Shown here one piece after another: positions 28,473 to 38,500 of a stretch of DNA of 64,000 nt. The first letter of the stretch is position 1. Every line of letters starts with the position of its first letter. Source of the stretch: Acidobacteriota bacterium (GTDB taxonomy: Bacteria; Acidobacteriota; Blastocatellia; Pyrinomonadales; Pyrinomonadaceae); the NCBI GenBank assembly GCA_003223935.1, contig QHXQ01000051.1, positions 1-64,000 on the forward strand. Reading direction: 5' to 3'. The notes beneath the pieces are model-generated. The model saw only the letters and a program-made list of their open reading frames with translations, was not told where the DNA came from and searched no databases. The translations under genes were made by a program, and so were the position numbers.

Positions 28473-28876
28473 ATGAACACAGCGGGGCGCGGCCACCTCC
28501 TCAAATGTCCGCGCCCCGCTGTCTGCACAAGCGACCTTCGGCGAAACGCAAAGATTGCGTCCATGACCCATGCGCAGAAGGTCTGACCTTGCACCGTTCA
28601 CAACGCCTCGCAGAGCAACGCACGTGCCGCGCTTGCGCTAAATAGCGCGCGCGCGATTTATGCGGTCAGTGCGTCAAGCCAACAGACCCACGGGGCGGCC
28701 GTGTTGTGGCATTTGTGATGAAGCGCGCAAAGCCGCCACAGCCCGAAGTGCTTGACGCCGTCATCCGTTGAAGGCTAAAAACGTCTCAAGCGCGAACGCA
28801 AATTTTTTGGCCCCTAAAAATAAACGCAAGATAAACGCGGCCGCTGCGGTGTGTCTCGTCCGTGTCGGAGTCGTTG
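28473..28876. other. Divergent intergenic region between lipoprotein and UbiB genes
   Basis: About 400 bases that must contain both divergent promoters. Part may be coding if the lipoprotein starts at 28601. A short inverted pair ('agtgcgtcaag' near 28667 and 'agtgcttgacg' near 28746) and the A/T-rich tract 'aaattttttggcccctaaaaataaa' near 28800 are the only features I see. No RNA gene is apparent. Confidence 0.4.
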
Positions 28877-30553
28877 ATGAACCTTTCACTCAAGCCCGAA
28901 CACTTGAAGCGCTACAAAGACATCGCGTGGCTCTTCATGAAGTATGGCCGCTCCGACCTAGTACAGCAGACCGGCCTCGCCGCCACGTTGCTTGATGATA
29001 ATCAGATCACGACCGGCGGCACGGCCAAAGCCGGCGAACTGGCCGATGATCTCGAACGTCTGGGGCCGACCTTCATCAAACTCGGCCAACTCCTTTCGAC
29101 CCGCGCCGATCTCTTACCGCCGCCATATCTCGAAGCGCTCGCGCGGCTGCAAGATAAAGTTGAGCCGTTCTCTTTCGCTGAAGTCGAACAGATCGTCACG
29201 ACTGAGTTGGGCGTGCGTTTGTCGAAAGCCTTCGCGCAGTTTGAGGCAACGCCGATAGCTTCAGCTTCGCTCGGGCAAGTGCATCGCGCTGAGTTGCGCG
29301 CCGGCCGTCCCGTCGTCGTCAAAGTCCAACGCCCCGGCATCCGCGAGATCATCGTCGCCGACCTCGACGCGCTCGGCGAACTCGCCGCCTTTCTCGATGA
29401 GCATACGGAAACTGGCCGGCGCTACGATTTCACGATCATGCTCGGCGAGTTGCGCAAAAGTCTGCTGCGCGAACTCGATTATCGTGAGGAGGCCGCGAAC
29501 CTTGTCACGCTGGGCGAGAGTTTGAGCGAGTTTGAGTTGATCGTCGTGCCCAGCCCCGTCGCCGATTACACCACGTCGCGCGTGTTAACGATGGATTATG
29601 TGCGCGGCAAAAAAGTCACCTCGCTCAGCCCGCTCGCACGCATCGAACTGAACAGTTGGGAACTCGCGCAACAACTCTTTCGCGCTTATCTGCAACAGAT
29701 GCTCGTGGACGGCTTCTTCCACGCCGACCCGCATCCCGGCAACGTCTTCCTCACAACTGATCAGCGCATCGCTTTGCTCGATATCGGCATGGTCGCACGT
29801 TTGACGGCCAGCTTTCAGGACAACATGCTGCGGCTGCTCTTGGCGATCAGCGAAGGGCGCGGCGACGAAGCGGCAGAGGTCACGATCCGCATGGGCGAGC
29901 GCAAACTCAACTTCGATGAGACGAAGTTTCGCCGCGAGATCGGCGATCTGGTCGTGCGGCACACGGGCGCGAATCTGCAACAGATTGACGCCGGCCAAGT
30001 CGTGCTCCAAATTCAACGCATCTCGGCCGAGAGCGATTTTCGTCTGCCGCCTGAGTTCACCATGATCGCCAAGACGCTCCTGAATCTCGATCAAGTGGTT
30101 TACACGCTCGCGCCCGATTTCGATCCGAACGCCACGATCCGCCGCTACGCGACCGAGATGATGCAACAGCGCATCCTCAAATCGCTCGCGCCCGGCAACG
30201 TCATGTCGAGCTTGATCGATCTGAAGGATTTTTTAGAAAAGCTGCCTGTGCGCATCAATAAGATTCTGGACGCCATCGCCAATGATGAACTCAAACTGCA
30301 AGTGGACGCGATTGACGAGCGCATCCTGCTCGAAGGCTTGCAGAAGGTGGCCAACCGGATCACGCTCGGTCTGGTCATCGCGGCGATGATCGTCGGCGCG
30401 GCGATGTTGATGCGCATCGAGACCACGTTCAAGATTTTCGGCTATCCCGGTCTCGCCATGATCTTCTTTCTGCTCGCCGCGCTCGCCGCCATCTGGCTCG
30501 GCATCGTGATCATCTTCTACGACAAACAGGCGAAGGACGAGTCGAAGAAATAG
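28877..30553 (+). CDS. ABC1/UbiB-family atypical kinase
   Basis: About 558 residues. Motifs of the UbiB/ADCK family are clear: 'FIKLGQLLSTRADLLP' (KxGQ motif), 'ASLGQVHRAEL', 'VVVKVQRPGI', 'DGFFHADPHPGN' and 'ALLDIGM', and two C-terminal membrane segments ('LGLVIAAMIVGAAMLM' and 'PGLAMIFFLLAALAAIWLGIVIIFY'). Family members are ATP-binding proteins needed for quinone lipid metabolism or lipid handling at the inner membrane. I prefer the ATG at 28877, which has 'ggag' 6 bases upstream, over the GTG at 28862. As the window encodes a quinol-oxidising respiratory chain, a role in quinone homeostasis is plausible, but ubiquinone itself is not expected in this group. Confidence 0.92.
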   Translation: MNLSLKPEHLKRYKDIAWLFMKYGRSDLVQQTGLAATLLDDNQITTGGTAKAGELADDLERLGPTFIKLGQLLSTRADLLPPPYLEALARLQDKVEPFSFAEVEQIVTTELGVRLSKAFAQFEATPIASASLGQVHRAELRAGRPVVVKVQRPGIREIIVADLDALGELAAFLDEHTETGRRYDFTIMLGELRKSLLRELDYREEAANLVTLGESLSEFELIVVPSPVADYTTSRVLTMDYVRGKKVTSLSPLARIELNSWELAQQLFRAYLQQMLVDGFFHADPHPGNVFLTTDQRIALLDIGMVARLTASFQDNMLRLLLAISEGRGDEAAEVTIRMGERKLNFDETKFRREIGDLVVRHTGANLQQIDAGQVVLQIQRISAESDFRLPPEFTMIAKTLLNLDQVVYTLAPDFDPNATIRRYATEMMQQRILKSLAPGNVMSSLIDLKDFLEKLPVRINKILDAIANDELKLQVDAIDERILLEGLQKVANRITLGLVIAAMIVGAAMLMRIETTFKIFGYPGLAMIFFLLAALAAIWLGIVIIFYDKQAKDESKK

Positions 30554-30595
30554 TTCGCACCCACGCGCGCCACGCGCCGAAGTGGTCTTTACTTT

Positions 30596-30624
30596 TTGCC
30601 TTTTTCGGCGGCACAGGGCATAAT
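30596..30624 (+). promoter_or_regulatory. Candidate sigma70-type promoter of the RRM gene
   Basis: 'TTGCCT' (30596-30601) and 'CATAAT' (30619-30624) are separated by exactly 17 bases. It implies a ~220-nt leader before the RRM protein start at 30852. Long leaders are typical for cold-inducible RNA-binding protein mRNAs. The leader itself shows no riboswitch class that I can name. Confidence 0.55.
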
Positions 30625-30851
30625 ATCCGCGTTAGGTTCCTCTCTCGCGCATCAACGGTGATGTGCCCCCGCAAGTAGAAGCAGTCGCGGCGGCGTCAGG
30701 ATAGTTCGAGAGCAGGTTTGAATGTTTAACTGGTAGAAGCTTGCTCGACCACAAGCGTCCGAGTCCGCGACTTCGCTGCCACCGTCCGCCGAAGCCCATA
30801 GCAATCGAGCTTCTCTTTGCGCTCCTCAAGGGGCAAGGATTCTGTTCCGTT

Positions 30852-31268
30852 ATGACCATTAGACTTTTCGTCGGTAACCTTAATTTCAAAACTTCGAGCG
30901 AAGACTTACAGGAACTCTTCGGCCAAGTGGGCGAAGTCCAGTCCGCCTCGGTCGTGACCGACCGTGAGACGGGCCGCTCGCGCGGCTTCGGCTTCGTCGA
31001 GATGGCGTCGCAGGAAGACGGCCAGCGCGCCATCGAGCAGTTCAACGGCAAGGAGTTCAACGGGCGCAACCTGACCGTCAACGAGGCGCGGCCGCGCGAA
31101 GAGCGCGGTGGCGGCGGCTACGGCGGCGGCGGTGGCTACGGCAATCGCGGTGGTCGCGGTGGCGGCGGCGGTGGACGTGGCAATCGCGGTGGTCGCGGTG
31201 GCGGCGGCGGTGGACGTGATCGCGGCGGCTACGGCGGCGGTGGCGGTGGCCGCGAGCCGCGTTGGTAA
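30852..31268 (+). CDS. Glycine-rich RRM RNA-binding protein
   Basis: A 138-residue protein: one RRM domain (1-80) with RNP2 'LFVGNL' and RNP1 'RGFGFVEM', followed by a ~55-residue tail of Gly, Arg, Tyr and Asn (RGG-type). Similar proteins in cyanobacteria and other bacteria bind single-stranded RNA and rise at low temperature. The start is placed at the ATG at 30852, because the RRM begins directly there ('MTIRLFVGNL'); the track's extra 37 residues are non-conserved leader. The tail contains a perfect in-frame tandem duplication of 13 residues. Confidence 0.93.
   Translation: MTIRLFVGNLNFKTSSEDLQELFGQVGEVQSASVVTDRETGRSRGFGFVEMASQEDGQRAIEQFNGKEFNGRNLTVNEARPREERGGGGYGGGGGYGNRGGRGGGGGGRGNRGGRGGGGGGRDRGGYGGGGGGREPRW
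31140..31217 (+). repeat. Perfect 39-bp tandem duplication in the RGG tail
   Basis: Bases 31140-31178 are repeated exactly at 31179-31217. Each unit encodes GNRGGRGGGGGGR in frame, so copy-number change would lengthen or shorten the tail without a frameshift. Confidence 0.95.
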
Positions 31269-31312
31269 GCTGCGCCTGTAGCGCCAGCGCCAAATCGGTA
31301 ACAGAGACCCGT

Positions 31313-31340
31313 ACCCCGGCGGTCTTCGGAGCGCCGGGGT
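31313..31340 (+). terminator. GC-rich hairpin after the RRM gene
   Basis: 'accccggc' (31313-31320) pairs with 'gccggggt' (31333-31340). No T-run follows, so it may be a transcript-end stabiliser or a weak terminator before rpsU. Confidence 0.45.
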
Positions 31341-31470
31341 GGCTCTACGCTCGGTCTATCCTTGGCCGCTTGATTTTTCCGCGCGGTTTAGTTAAACAAG
31401 TAAGGCAAAAGCCCAATCGCACTAGCGAGCTAATCGCGTTTACGAGAGACTTATAAGAGCAGGAGAGAAA

Positions 31471-31680
31471 ATGGCAACTGTTAATGTTAATCCGGGGGAA
31501 TCAATTGAGAGCGCCCTGCGCCGGTTCAAGCGCAAGGTGATGACCGAAGAGATCATCAAGGACGCGAAGAAGCACGCCTTCTTCATGTCGCGCGGGCAGA
31601 AGGCGAAACTCAAATCGGCACTCGCCCGCAAGCGCAACAAGAAGAAACGCCGCCCGCCGCAAGTTCCGCCGCGCAGCTAA
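31471..31680 (+). CDS. rpsU: 30S ribosomal protein S21
   Basis: A 69-residue basic protein with the S21 signature 'ESIESALRRFKRKV' and a Lys/Arg-rich C-terminus ('KRNKKKRRPPQVPPR'). It is a small-subunit protein involved in translation initiation. 'caggaga' precedes the ATG. The gene lies between the RRM protein and the convergent inorganic pyrophosphatase, and a T-tailed hairpin follows at 31709. Confidence 0.95.
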   Translation: MATVNVNPGESIESALRRFKRKVMTEEIIKDAKKHAFFMSRGQKAKLKSALARKRNKKKRRPPQVPPRS

Positions 31681-31708
31681 ATGCGCCGCGCGCAAGCAGA
31701 CATTGAAG

Positions 31709-31746
31709 CAGCCGACGATCATAACGATCATCGGCTGTTTCTTTTT
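31709..31746 (+). terminator. Intrinsic terminator of rpsU
   Basis: 'cagccgacgatc' (31709-31720) pairs with 31726-31737 with one mismatch and a 5-nt loop, followed by 'tttcttttt'. It is well placed after rpsU and before the convergent pyrophosphatase gene. Confidence 0.85.
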
Positions 31747-31791
31747 CACGTCGCATGTCGAGCGCGCCTCGCTTATTTTTTGCCGGCGCGC

Positions 31792-32373
31792 TTATTTTTT
31801 GTTGCCCCTCTTCCGCTTATCGCGCTGTTTCTTAAACTCGCGCACACCCTCCTTGACCAAAGCCTGCGCCCGCTTCGGCCCATGCCGGCCGAGCGGTTTG
31901 AAGACTTTCTCTTTCATCTCGTTATAAGAGACAAAGAAGTGCTCGATCTCTGCGACCAGATGGTCGTTCAATTGGCCGAGCCGGCGTATGCCCTTGTGAT
32001 CTTTCGCTTGGTCTGCCACGCCGATCAAACGGTCGTTGCGCGTCGTCTCTTCATCTTCAGTCTGCTCCGCCTCGATGACGCCGATCAGGCGCACCTCGAC
32101 GAGACAACCGACGAACGCCGGTTCGTCCATCAACACGAGCACGTCGAGCGCATCGCCATCGCCGCCCACAGTCGCAGGCACGAAGCCGAAATCGAACGGG
32201 AAGACCGCGCCCGCCGGCAAGACGCCGCTCAGCTTGAAGAGACCCAACTCTTCATCGTACTTGAACTTGTTCCGGCTGCCCTTCGGCGTATCAATGATGA
32301 CATACACCACTGCCTTCGCCGCAAAGGCCGCCAACCCGTCAAGCCGCACGCCGCCGACCGCTTTACTCGCCAT
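31792..32373 (-). CDS. ppa: Inorganic pyrophosphatase (family I)
   Basis: A 193-residue soluble enzyme that hydrolyses pyrophosphate. Motifs: 'PKGSRNKFKYDEE' at the substrate site, 'FPFDFGFVPATVGGDGDALDVLVLMDEP' with the metal-binding Asp residues (DGDALDVLV corresponds to DGDPVDVLV-type signature), and 'DHLVAEIEHFF' towards the C-terminus. The Lys/Arg-rich end ('KKQRDKRKRGNKK') is an unusual basic tail. The length is near the usual 170-200 of the family. Confidence 0.94.
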   Translation of the reverse strand: MASKAVGGVRLDGLAAFAAKAVVYVIIDTPKGSRNKFKYDEELGLFKLSGVLPAGAVFPFDFGFVPATVGGDGDALDVLVLMDEPAFVGCLVEVRLIGVIEAEQTEDEETTRNDRLIGVADQAKDHKGIRRLGQLNDHLVAEIEHFFVSYNEMKEKVFKPLGRHGPKRAQALVKEGVREFKKQRDKRKRGNKK

Positions 32374-32479
32374 AAGCCTCCCCTTGCGCTCAAACAGACT
32401 GATAGCTGTAAACGATGCGATACCTTTACGCTATCGCACGCACACTTTCAACCTCTGCGCAACGTATGAGTTTGCGCGC

Positions 32480-32531
32480 AAAAAGACGTGCGACGCTCAC
32501 TGCCACAGCAATGAGCGTCGCACGTCTTTTT
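32480..32531. terminator. Symmetric 20-bp hairpin terminator
   Basis: Arms 32480-32499 and 32512-32531 are perfect complements with a 12-nt loop, and each begins or ends with an A5/T5 run, so the element can work on both strands. It is located between the small minus-strand gene (ends 32568) and ppa, where it should separate the two transcripts. Confidence 0.9.
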
Positions 32532-32567
32532 GTGTTTGGTGTTTTAGCTCAAGTAAGCAGCGCGCGC

Positions 32568-32885
32568 TTACCATCCTTGTCTCATCAACGGTTGCATCAT
32601 GGGCAGACGCGGCGGCAGTGTGTCTGACGACCGACGCGACGTGCGCATCGGCGGCGCGACATTCTCAAAGTAATCAACGGCGGCGACGTGCAAGCCCACA
32701 TCGCGGCCCAAACGCTCGCTCACGTACCACTTGTGCTCAATGATGCGCGGCCAAGCCGCCTGCGCCTCACGCGCGGAGACGTGGACGCCCGCGAGTGCGC
32801 GGCGCAACGCGCGGCGCTGGGCGGCGCGCTCCACTTCAACGCGCGTTCGCTCGATCACGTAATCAAGTTTGAATGGAATCGGCAT
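32568..32885 (-). CDS. Small conserved protein (possibly DUF4032-related)
   Basis: A 105-residue soluble protein with a strong ribosome binding site ('AAGGAGG', 8 bases before the ATG), which shows it is real despite its small size. The central part 'AWPRIIEHKWYVSERLGRDVGLHVAAVDYFENV' resembles a segment that I associate with DUF4032-type proteins, but this rests on memory of a short motif. The rest is Arg- and Ala-rich. Function unknown. A symmetric hairpin terminator follows. Confidence 0.75.
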   Translation of the reverse strand: MPIPFKLDYVIERTRVEVERAAQRRALRRALAGVHVSAREAQAAWPRIIEHKWYVSERLGRDVGLHVAAVDYFENVAPPMRTSRRSSDTLPPRLPMMQPLMRQGW

Positions 32886-33092
32886 TCGGTTAACCTCCTT
32901 TTGCCTCTGTTGCCATGCGCGCAGTCGCGCGTGCGACCACGCTTATTTAATGTGCACCTTCGTTGGCAATAGTTCGATGAGGAGTATAACGAGCCGGCTG
33001 TCGCGCGTGCCAATTGATTGTTATAATCCACGCGATTAAATCCCTTCATACCTGCGCGCGTTGGCCGGCAAGCTGCGGCCGGAGAGTCGTTT

Positions 33093-34071
<979 letters not shown>

Positions 34072-34079
<8 letters not shown>

Positions 34080-36909
34080 GCCTTTATGGGAAGTTGCAGA
34101 TCAGGCGCGGCGGCTGGCTGAATTGACGAGCCAAGCCGCGCCTGCGAAAGAAGCGCCGCTCAGGCGCGACGTGCGTTCGCTCGGCCGGCTGCTGGGCGAA
34201 GTCTTGCGCGAGCAAGCAGGTACTCAGTTCTTCGACGCGGTTGAAGAGTTACGCACGCTCGCGATCAGTCATCGTGAGTTGCACGCGCAGCAAGCGGCTC
34301 AGTCTGATGAGTTGCCCGATGAGCACGAGTTGATGGAGCGCGCGAGGCGTGTCGTCGGCGCGCTCGATCTGCCGACCGCTTATCGTCTGACTAAAGCCTT
34401 CGCGATCTATTTTGAACTGACCAACCTTGCCGAGACCAATCATCGCAAACGCCGCCGCCGCGCGGCACAGGTCGCGCCCACGCATCCCGCGCAGCCCGGT
34501 TCATTCTTGGGCACGCTGCGCCGTCTGCGCGCTACTAGCGTTGATGCGAAAACTGCGCGCGAGCTTTTGCAACGCATCGAAGTCGTGCCGGTCTTCACCG
34601 CGCACCCGACCGAAGTGGCGCGCCGCACAGTCCTCTTCAAACGCCGGCGCATCGCCGCGCATCTCGAACAACTCGACCGCCTGCCGCTCCCCGACGACGA
34701 AGCCGCCGCAGTCGCCAACGCGATCACCGCAGAGATCACTGCGCTCTGGCAGACAGACGAAGTGCGTCGCCGCCAGCCGACCGTGCGCGACGAGATCAAG
34801 ATGGGGCTTGATTACTATCCTGATAGTTTGATCGAGACGCTGCCGCGCCTCTACGAAAGCCTCGCCGCAGATTTTCACGCGGCTTATGGGGTTGAATTAT
34901 CTGCCCGTGATCTGCCCGCACTCGTGCGCTTCGGTTCTTGGATCGGCGGCGACCGCGACGGCAACCCTTACGTCACACCCGCATGCACGCGTGACGCCTT
35001 GCAGATGGCGCGGCGCGTCATTCTTGATCATTACGTCAACGCGACAACCGCGCTGCTTGATCGGCTCAGCGCCTCGACGCTGCAAGTGGCCGCTTCAACG
35101 GAACTGCAACACGCGCTCGCCGCTTACGCCGCCCGTTTCGCGGCCGTCAAACAGCAAGTGGAAGCACGCTCGCCTGATGAAGTGTACCGGCGCTTTCTCG
35201 TCTTCGTGCTGCACCGGTTGCGCGCTTCGGTTGACGTGCCGCCGCAAGCGGACGCTTACACGGGCGCACGCGAGTTCGCCGCTGATCTGGCGCTCATGCG
35301 CGCGAGCCTCACGGCGCATGCGGGCGAACGGATCGCTCGGCGTTGGCTCGATCCGTTGCTGCGACAGGTTGAGACGTTCGGCTTTCACCTGCACACGCTC
35401 GACGTGCGCCAACACGCGCGCGTCCACGCCCGCGCCGTGCGCGAACTGGCCCAAGCTGCGCCGCTTGGTGTCAGTAGCGATGAGACTGTTGAGCTTGATG
35501 AAGTTGCTGCGGCTGAGATTGACGCGACGGCTGCGTCGCTGCCCGCACCGCTCTCGACCGAGACGCGCACGCTGCTCGACACGATGCGCGGGGTCGCGCA
35601 GTTGAAGCGCGAGTTTCCGCCGGAAGCGATCCGCAGTTTCGTCATCAGTGGCGCACAGCAGAGCGCAGACGTGCGCGCTGTCGTCTGGTTGGCCGAGTCG
35701 TGCGGCGTGCGCGTCGCGGCCGATGAAAACGATCCGGGCTTGATGCCCGTGCCGCTCTTTGAGTCCATCGCAGATTTGCGTCGGTGTCCTGCGGTCTGTC
35801 GTGAGTTGTGGCAGGCGAGCGACTACGCGCGGCTGCTTGATTCGTGGGACCGGCGACAAGAGGTGATGCTCGGTTACTCGGACTCGAACAAAGACGGCGG
35901 CATGCTGACGAGCATCTGGGAGATTTACAAAGCGCATCGCGCGCTGCACGAAGTTGCGGCCGAATGCAACGTTCGTTTGCGTCTCTTTCACGGGCGCGGC
36001 GGGACGGTCGGGCGCGGCGGCGGGCCGACGCATCAAGCGATCCTCGCGCAGCCTGCGGGCGCATTCACCGGTGCGATCAAGATCACGGAGCAGGGCGAGG
36101 TCTTGAACTGGAAGTATGCCGATCCCATTTTGGCCGAGCGCAACCTTGAGTTGCTGATCGCCGCTGCGCTTGAATCGTTGACGCGCACGAATGAGACGAA
36201 GGGCACACAACACGATGAGTGGTTCGCGGCCATGGACGAGATGTCAACGGATGCGTTCGCGTTCTATCGTGAACAGATCGCAGACAACCCGGACATCGTG
36301 CCCTACTTCGAGCAGGCGACGCCGGTCGGCGAACTCGAACACGCGCGCATCGGCTCGCGCCCCGCGAAGCGCAGCGACCGGCGCGGACTCGCAGACCTGC
36401 GCGCCATCCCTTGGGTCTTCGGCTGGATGCAGAGCCGGCATGTCGTGCCCGCCTACTTCGGCGTCGGTCGCGCGCTTGAGCGCTTCGCCAATCGCAGCGC
36501 CGCCAACGAACAACTCTTGCGCGACATGCTCGTCGCCTTTCCGCTCTTCCAAGACCTGCTCAGCAACGTCGAGATCGGCATGGCTAAAGCCGATCTTGGC
36601 ATCGCGCGCCTGTACGCCGAACTCGTCGCAGATGAGCGTTTGCGCGAGCGCGTCTTCAAGCTGATTTGTACAGAGTCTCATCGCACGCGCCGCATGATTC
36701 TGCGGCTCACGGGCCACCGCGAGTTACTGGAAACCAACCCGGTGCTCGCCCGCTCGATCAAACTGCGCAACCCTTATGTTGACCCGATGAGTCTCATCCA
36801 AGTCGAACTCCTGCGCCGCAAACGTGCGGGCGAAGAGAGCGACGAACTCAACTACGCGCTCGCCGCCACGATCAACGGCATCGCGTCAGGTCTGCGCAAT
36901 ACGGGCTGA
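34072..36909 (+). CDS. ppc: Phosphoenolpyruvate carboxylase
   Basis: A ~945-residue enzyme that carboxylates PEP to oxaloacetate, feeding the TCA cycle. Catalytic parts are all present: 'VFTAHPTEVARRT' with the essential His, 'GSWIGGDRDGNP', 'VMLGYSDSNKDGG', 'LFHGRGGTVGRGGGP' with the catalytic loop, and the C-terminal 'NGIASGLRNTG' ending in the canonical NTG. I choose the ATG at 34072, which overlaps the LysR stop codon, rather than the track's TTG at 34051. A role in anaplerosis is expected. Allosteric regulation cannot be judged from sequence alone. Confidence 0.96.
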
Positions 36910-37243
36910 TCGCACTGTTCGCTTGTGAAGCACCTGAGCAACTCCGAATAAAGCTATACCGGATTGCAACCCAACATAAGGTAAAAGGAATTAACCACGA
37001 AATCACACGAACTGACAGACACAAAGGTTCGTGCTAGTCGCTTCGTGTGGTTTCGTGGTTCATCTTTCTTGTATTACGGCATGGGCCGTCGCTCAGGTTG
37101 AAACGAAATGGCCGCGATTAGCGTCCAATCAAGCGCAGCGTTTTTTTTTCGCGCCGGCAGCGCATTATCTGTAAACCTGACGGGCGGGTTCGGCGTATAG
37201 ACCTGCGACTGATAGTCACGCCTTACTGGGCTTAAATCGCGTC
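36910..37243. other. Intergenic region with a cacgaaa-type palindrome
   Basis: About 330 bases without a gene. Arms 36993-37011 ('aaccacgaaatcacacgaa') and 37042-37060 pair over 19 positions with one G-U pair. The remainder includes a T9 run near 37141. The palindrome lies after ppc and may end its transcript; it is the second of the longer-word hairpins, the first being at 346-435. Confidence 0.6.
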
Positions 37244-38488
37244 ATGAAATATTTTTACTCGTTCTACGCCGAATCTTTCCGCATTGCGCTGCAATCCATC
37301 CTCGCGCACAAGCTGCGCGCGTTCCTCACCTTGATCGGCATCATCATCGGCGTGGCGTCGGTCGTCCTTGTCGGCGCGGCCATCTCCGGTCTCAATACTT
37401 ATGTGATGGACAAGGTCGGGAAGATGTTGGGGACGAACCATTTCATGATCGCGCGCATGGTCAGTTCGGGCGAATTGTCGGAAGAAGAGTTGGAGCGGCG
37501 CATGCGGCGCAACCCGAAGTTGCAGTATGCCGACATGGAATGGTTGCAGGCGCAATGTCACACGTGCAGTGCCGTGGGCGCAGAGGTCGGGCACGGCACG
37601 AAGTTCGAGCAGGACGGCAAGACCTTCTACGGCGGCATCATCTTCGGCGTGACGGCGAACATGCTTGAGATCGAGGACAAGACGATCAGCGAAGGGCGTT
37701 TCATCGATCCGGCTGAAGTCGAACATGGGGAGCTTGTGACCGTGCTCGGCGCGGACATCAAGGACAAGTTCTTCCCCGACACGGATGCGATCGGCAAAGA
37801 GTTCAAAGTCGGCGGCATCCCGATGCGCGTCATCGGCGTCGAGGAGCGGCGCGGCCCCATCTTCGGCGACCTCGTTGATAAGCACGTCTATATTCCGATC
37901 ACCACGTTTGCGCGCCTCTTCGGTCGCCCGCAAGATTTGGCGATTCACGGCAAGGGCGCAACGCCGGGGCAGTTTCAACTGACGATTGAGGACGCGCGCC
38001 AAGCCTTGCGCAACTACCACAAGCTCGTCGGCAGCGCCGAAGATGATTTCGGGTTGGTCAACACGGAAGAGTTGCACGGGCAGATCGATCAGTTCACCGG
38101 CGCAATTGCTTTGGTCGTCACGCCGATCACTCTGATCTCGCTCGTCGTCGGCGGCATCGTCGTGATGAACATCATGCTCGTCTCTGTGACCGAGCGCACG
38201 TTTGAAGTCGGCTTGCGCAAAGCGCTGGGCGCGCGCCGCAAGCAGATACTGTTGCAATTCTTGATCGAGTCGGCGCTGTTGTGTGCCTTGGGCGGCATAC
38301 TTGGCTTGCTCTTGGCGGCCGGCGTCTCTTGGCTTGTCACTGTGCTGACGCCGATCACGATGACGATCACGATCTGGTACGTCATCCTCGCCATCGGCGT
38401 CTCAAGCAGCATCGGTCTCATCGCCGGCATCTATCCGGCCTTCAAAGCGTCGCGCCTCGATCCGATCATCGCGCTAACGAGAAACTAA
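37244..38488 (+). CDS. MacB/FtsX-type ABC transporter permease (first of two)
   Basis: A 414-residue protein with one N-terminal helix ('[24 protein letters not shown]'), a periplasmic MacB-like core of ~230 residues and three C-terminal helices. '[34 protein letters not shown]' is the FtsX signature. Such permeases work by mechanotransmission with a cytoplasmic ATPase, exporting lipoproteins, peptides or drugs. No ABC ATPase gene is present in the window. The next gene, 12 bases away, is a paralogue, so the pair probably form a heterodimer. Confidence 0.9.
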   Translation: MKYFYSFYAESFRIALQSILAHKLRAFLTLIGIIIGVASVVLVGAAISGLNTYVMDKVGKMLGTNHFMIARMVSSGELSEEELERRMRRNPKLQYADMEWLQAQCHTCSAVGAEVGHGTKFEQDGKTFYGGIIFGVTANMLEIEDKTISEGRFIDPAEVEHGELVTVLGADIKDKFFPDTDAIGKEFKVGGIPMRVIGVEERRGPIFGDLVDKHVYIPITTFARLFGRPQDLAIHGKGATPGQFQLTIEDARQALRNYHKLVGSAEDDFGLVNTEELHGQIDQFTGAIALVVTPITLISLVVGGIVVMNIMLVSVTERTFEVGLRKALGARRKQILLQFLIESALLCALGGILGLLLAAGVSWLVTVLTPITMTITIWYVILAIGVSSSIGLIAGIYPAFKASRLDPIIALTRN

Positions 38489-38500
38489 AGAGAGTCTGTT

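Noticed and set aside
32415-32627. 70-codon plus-strand ORF
   Set aside because: It runs through a symmetric 20-bp terminator hairpin and overlaps a minus-strand gene that has a strong ribosome binding site.
35095-36213. 372-codon minus-strand ORF
   Set aside because: Antisense shadow of PEP carboxylase, whose catalytic motifs run through the same bases.
37232-38257. 341-codon minus-strand ORF
   Set aside because: Antisense shadow of the first MacB/FtsX permease; no start signal.
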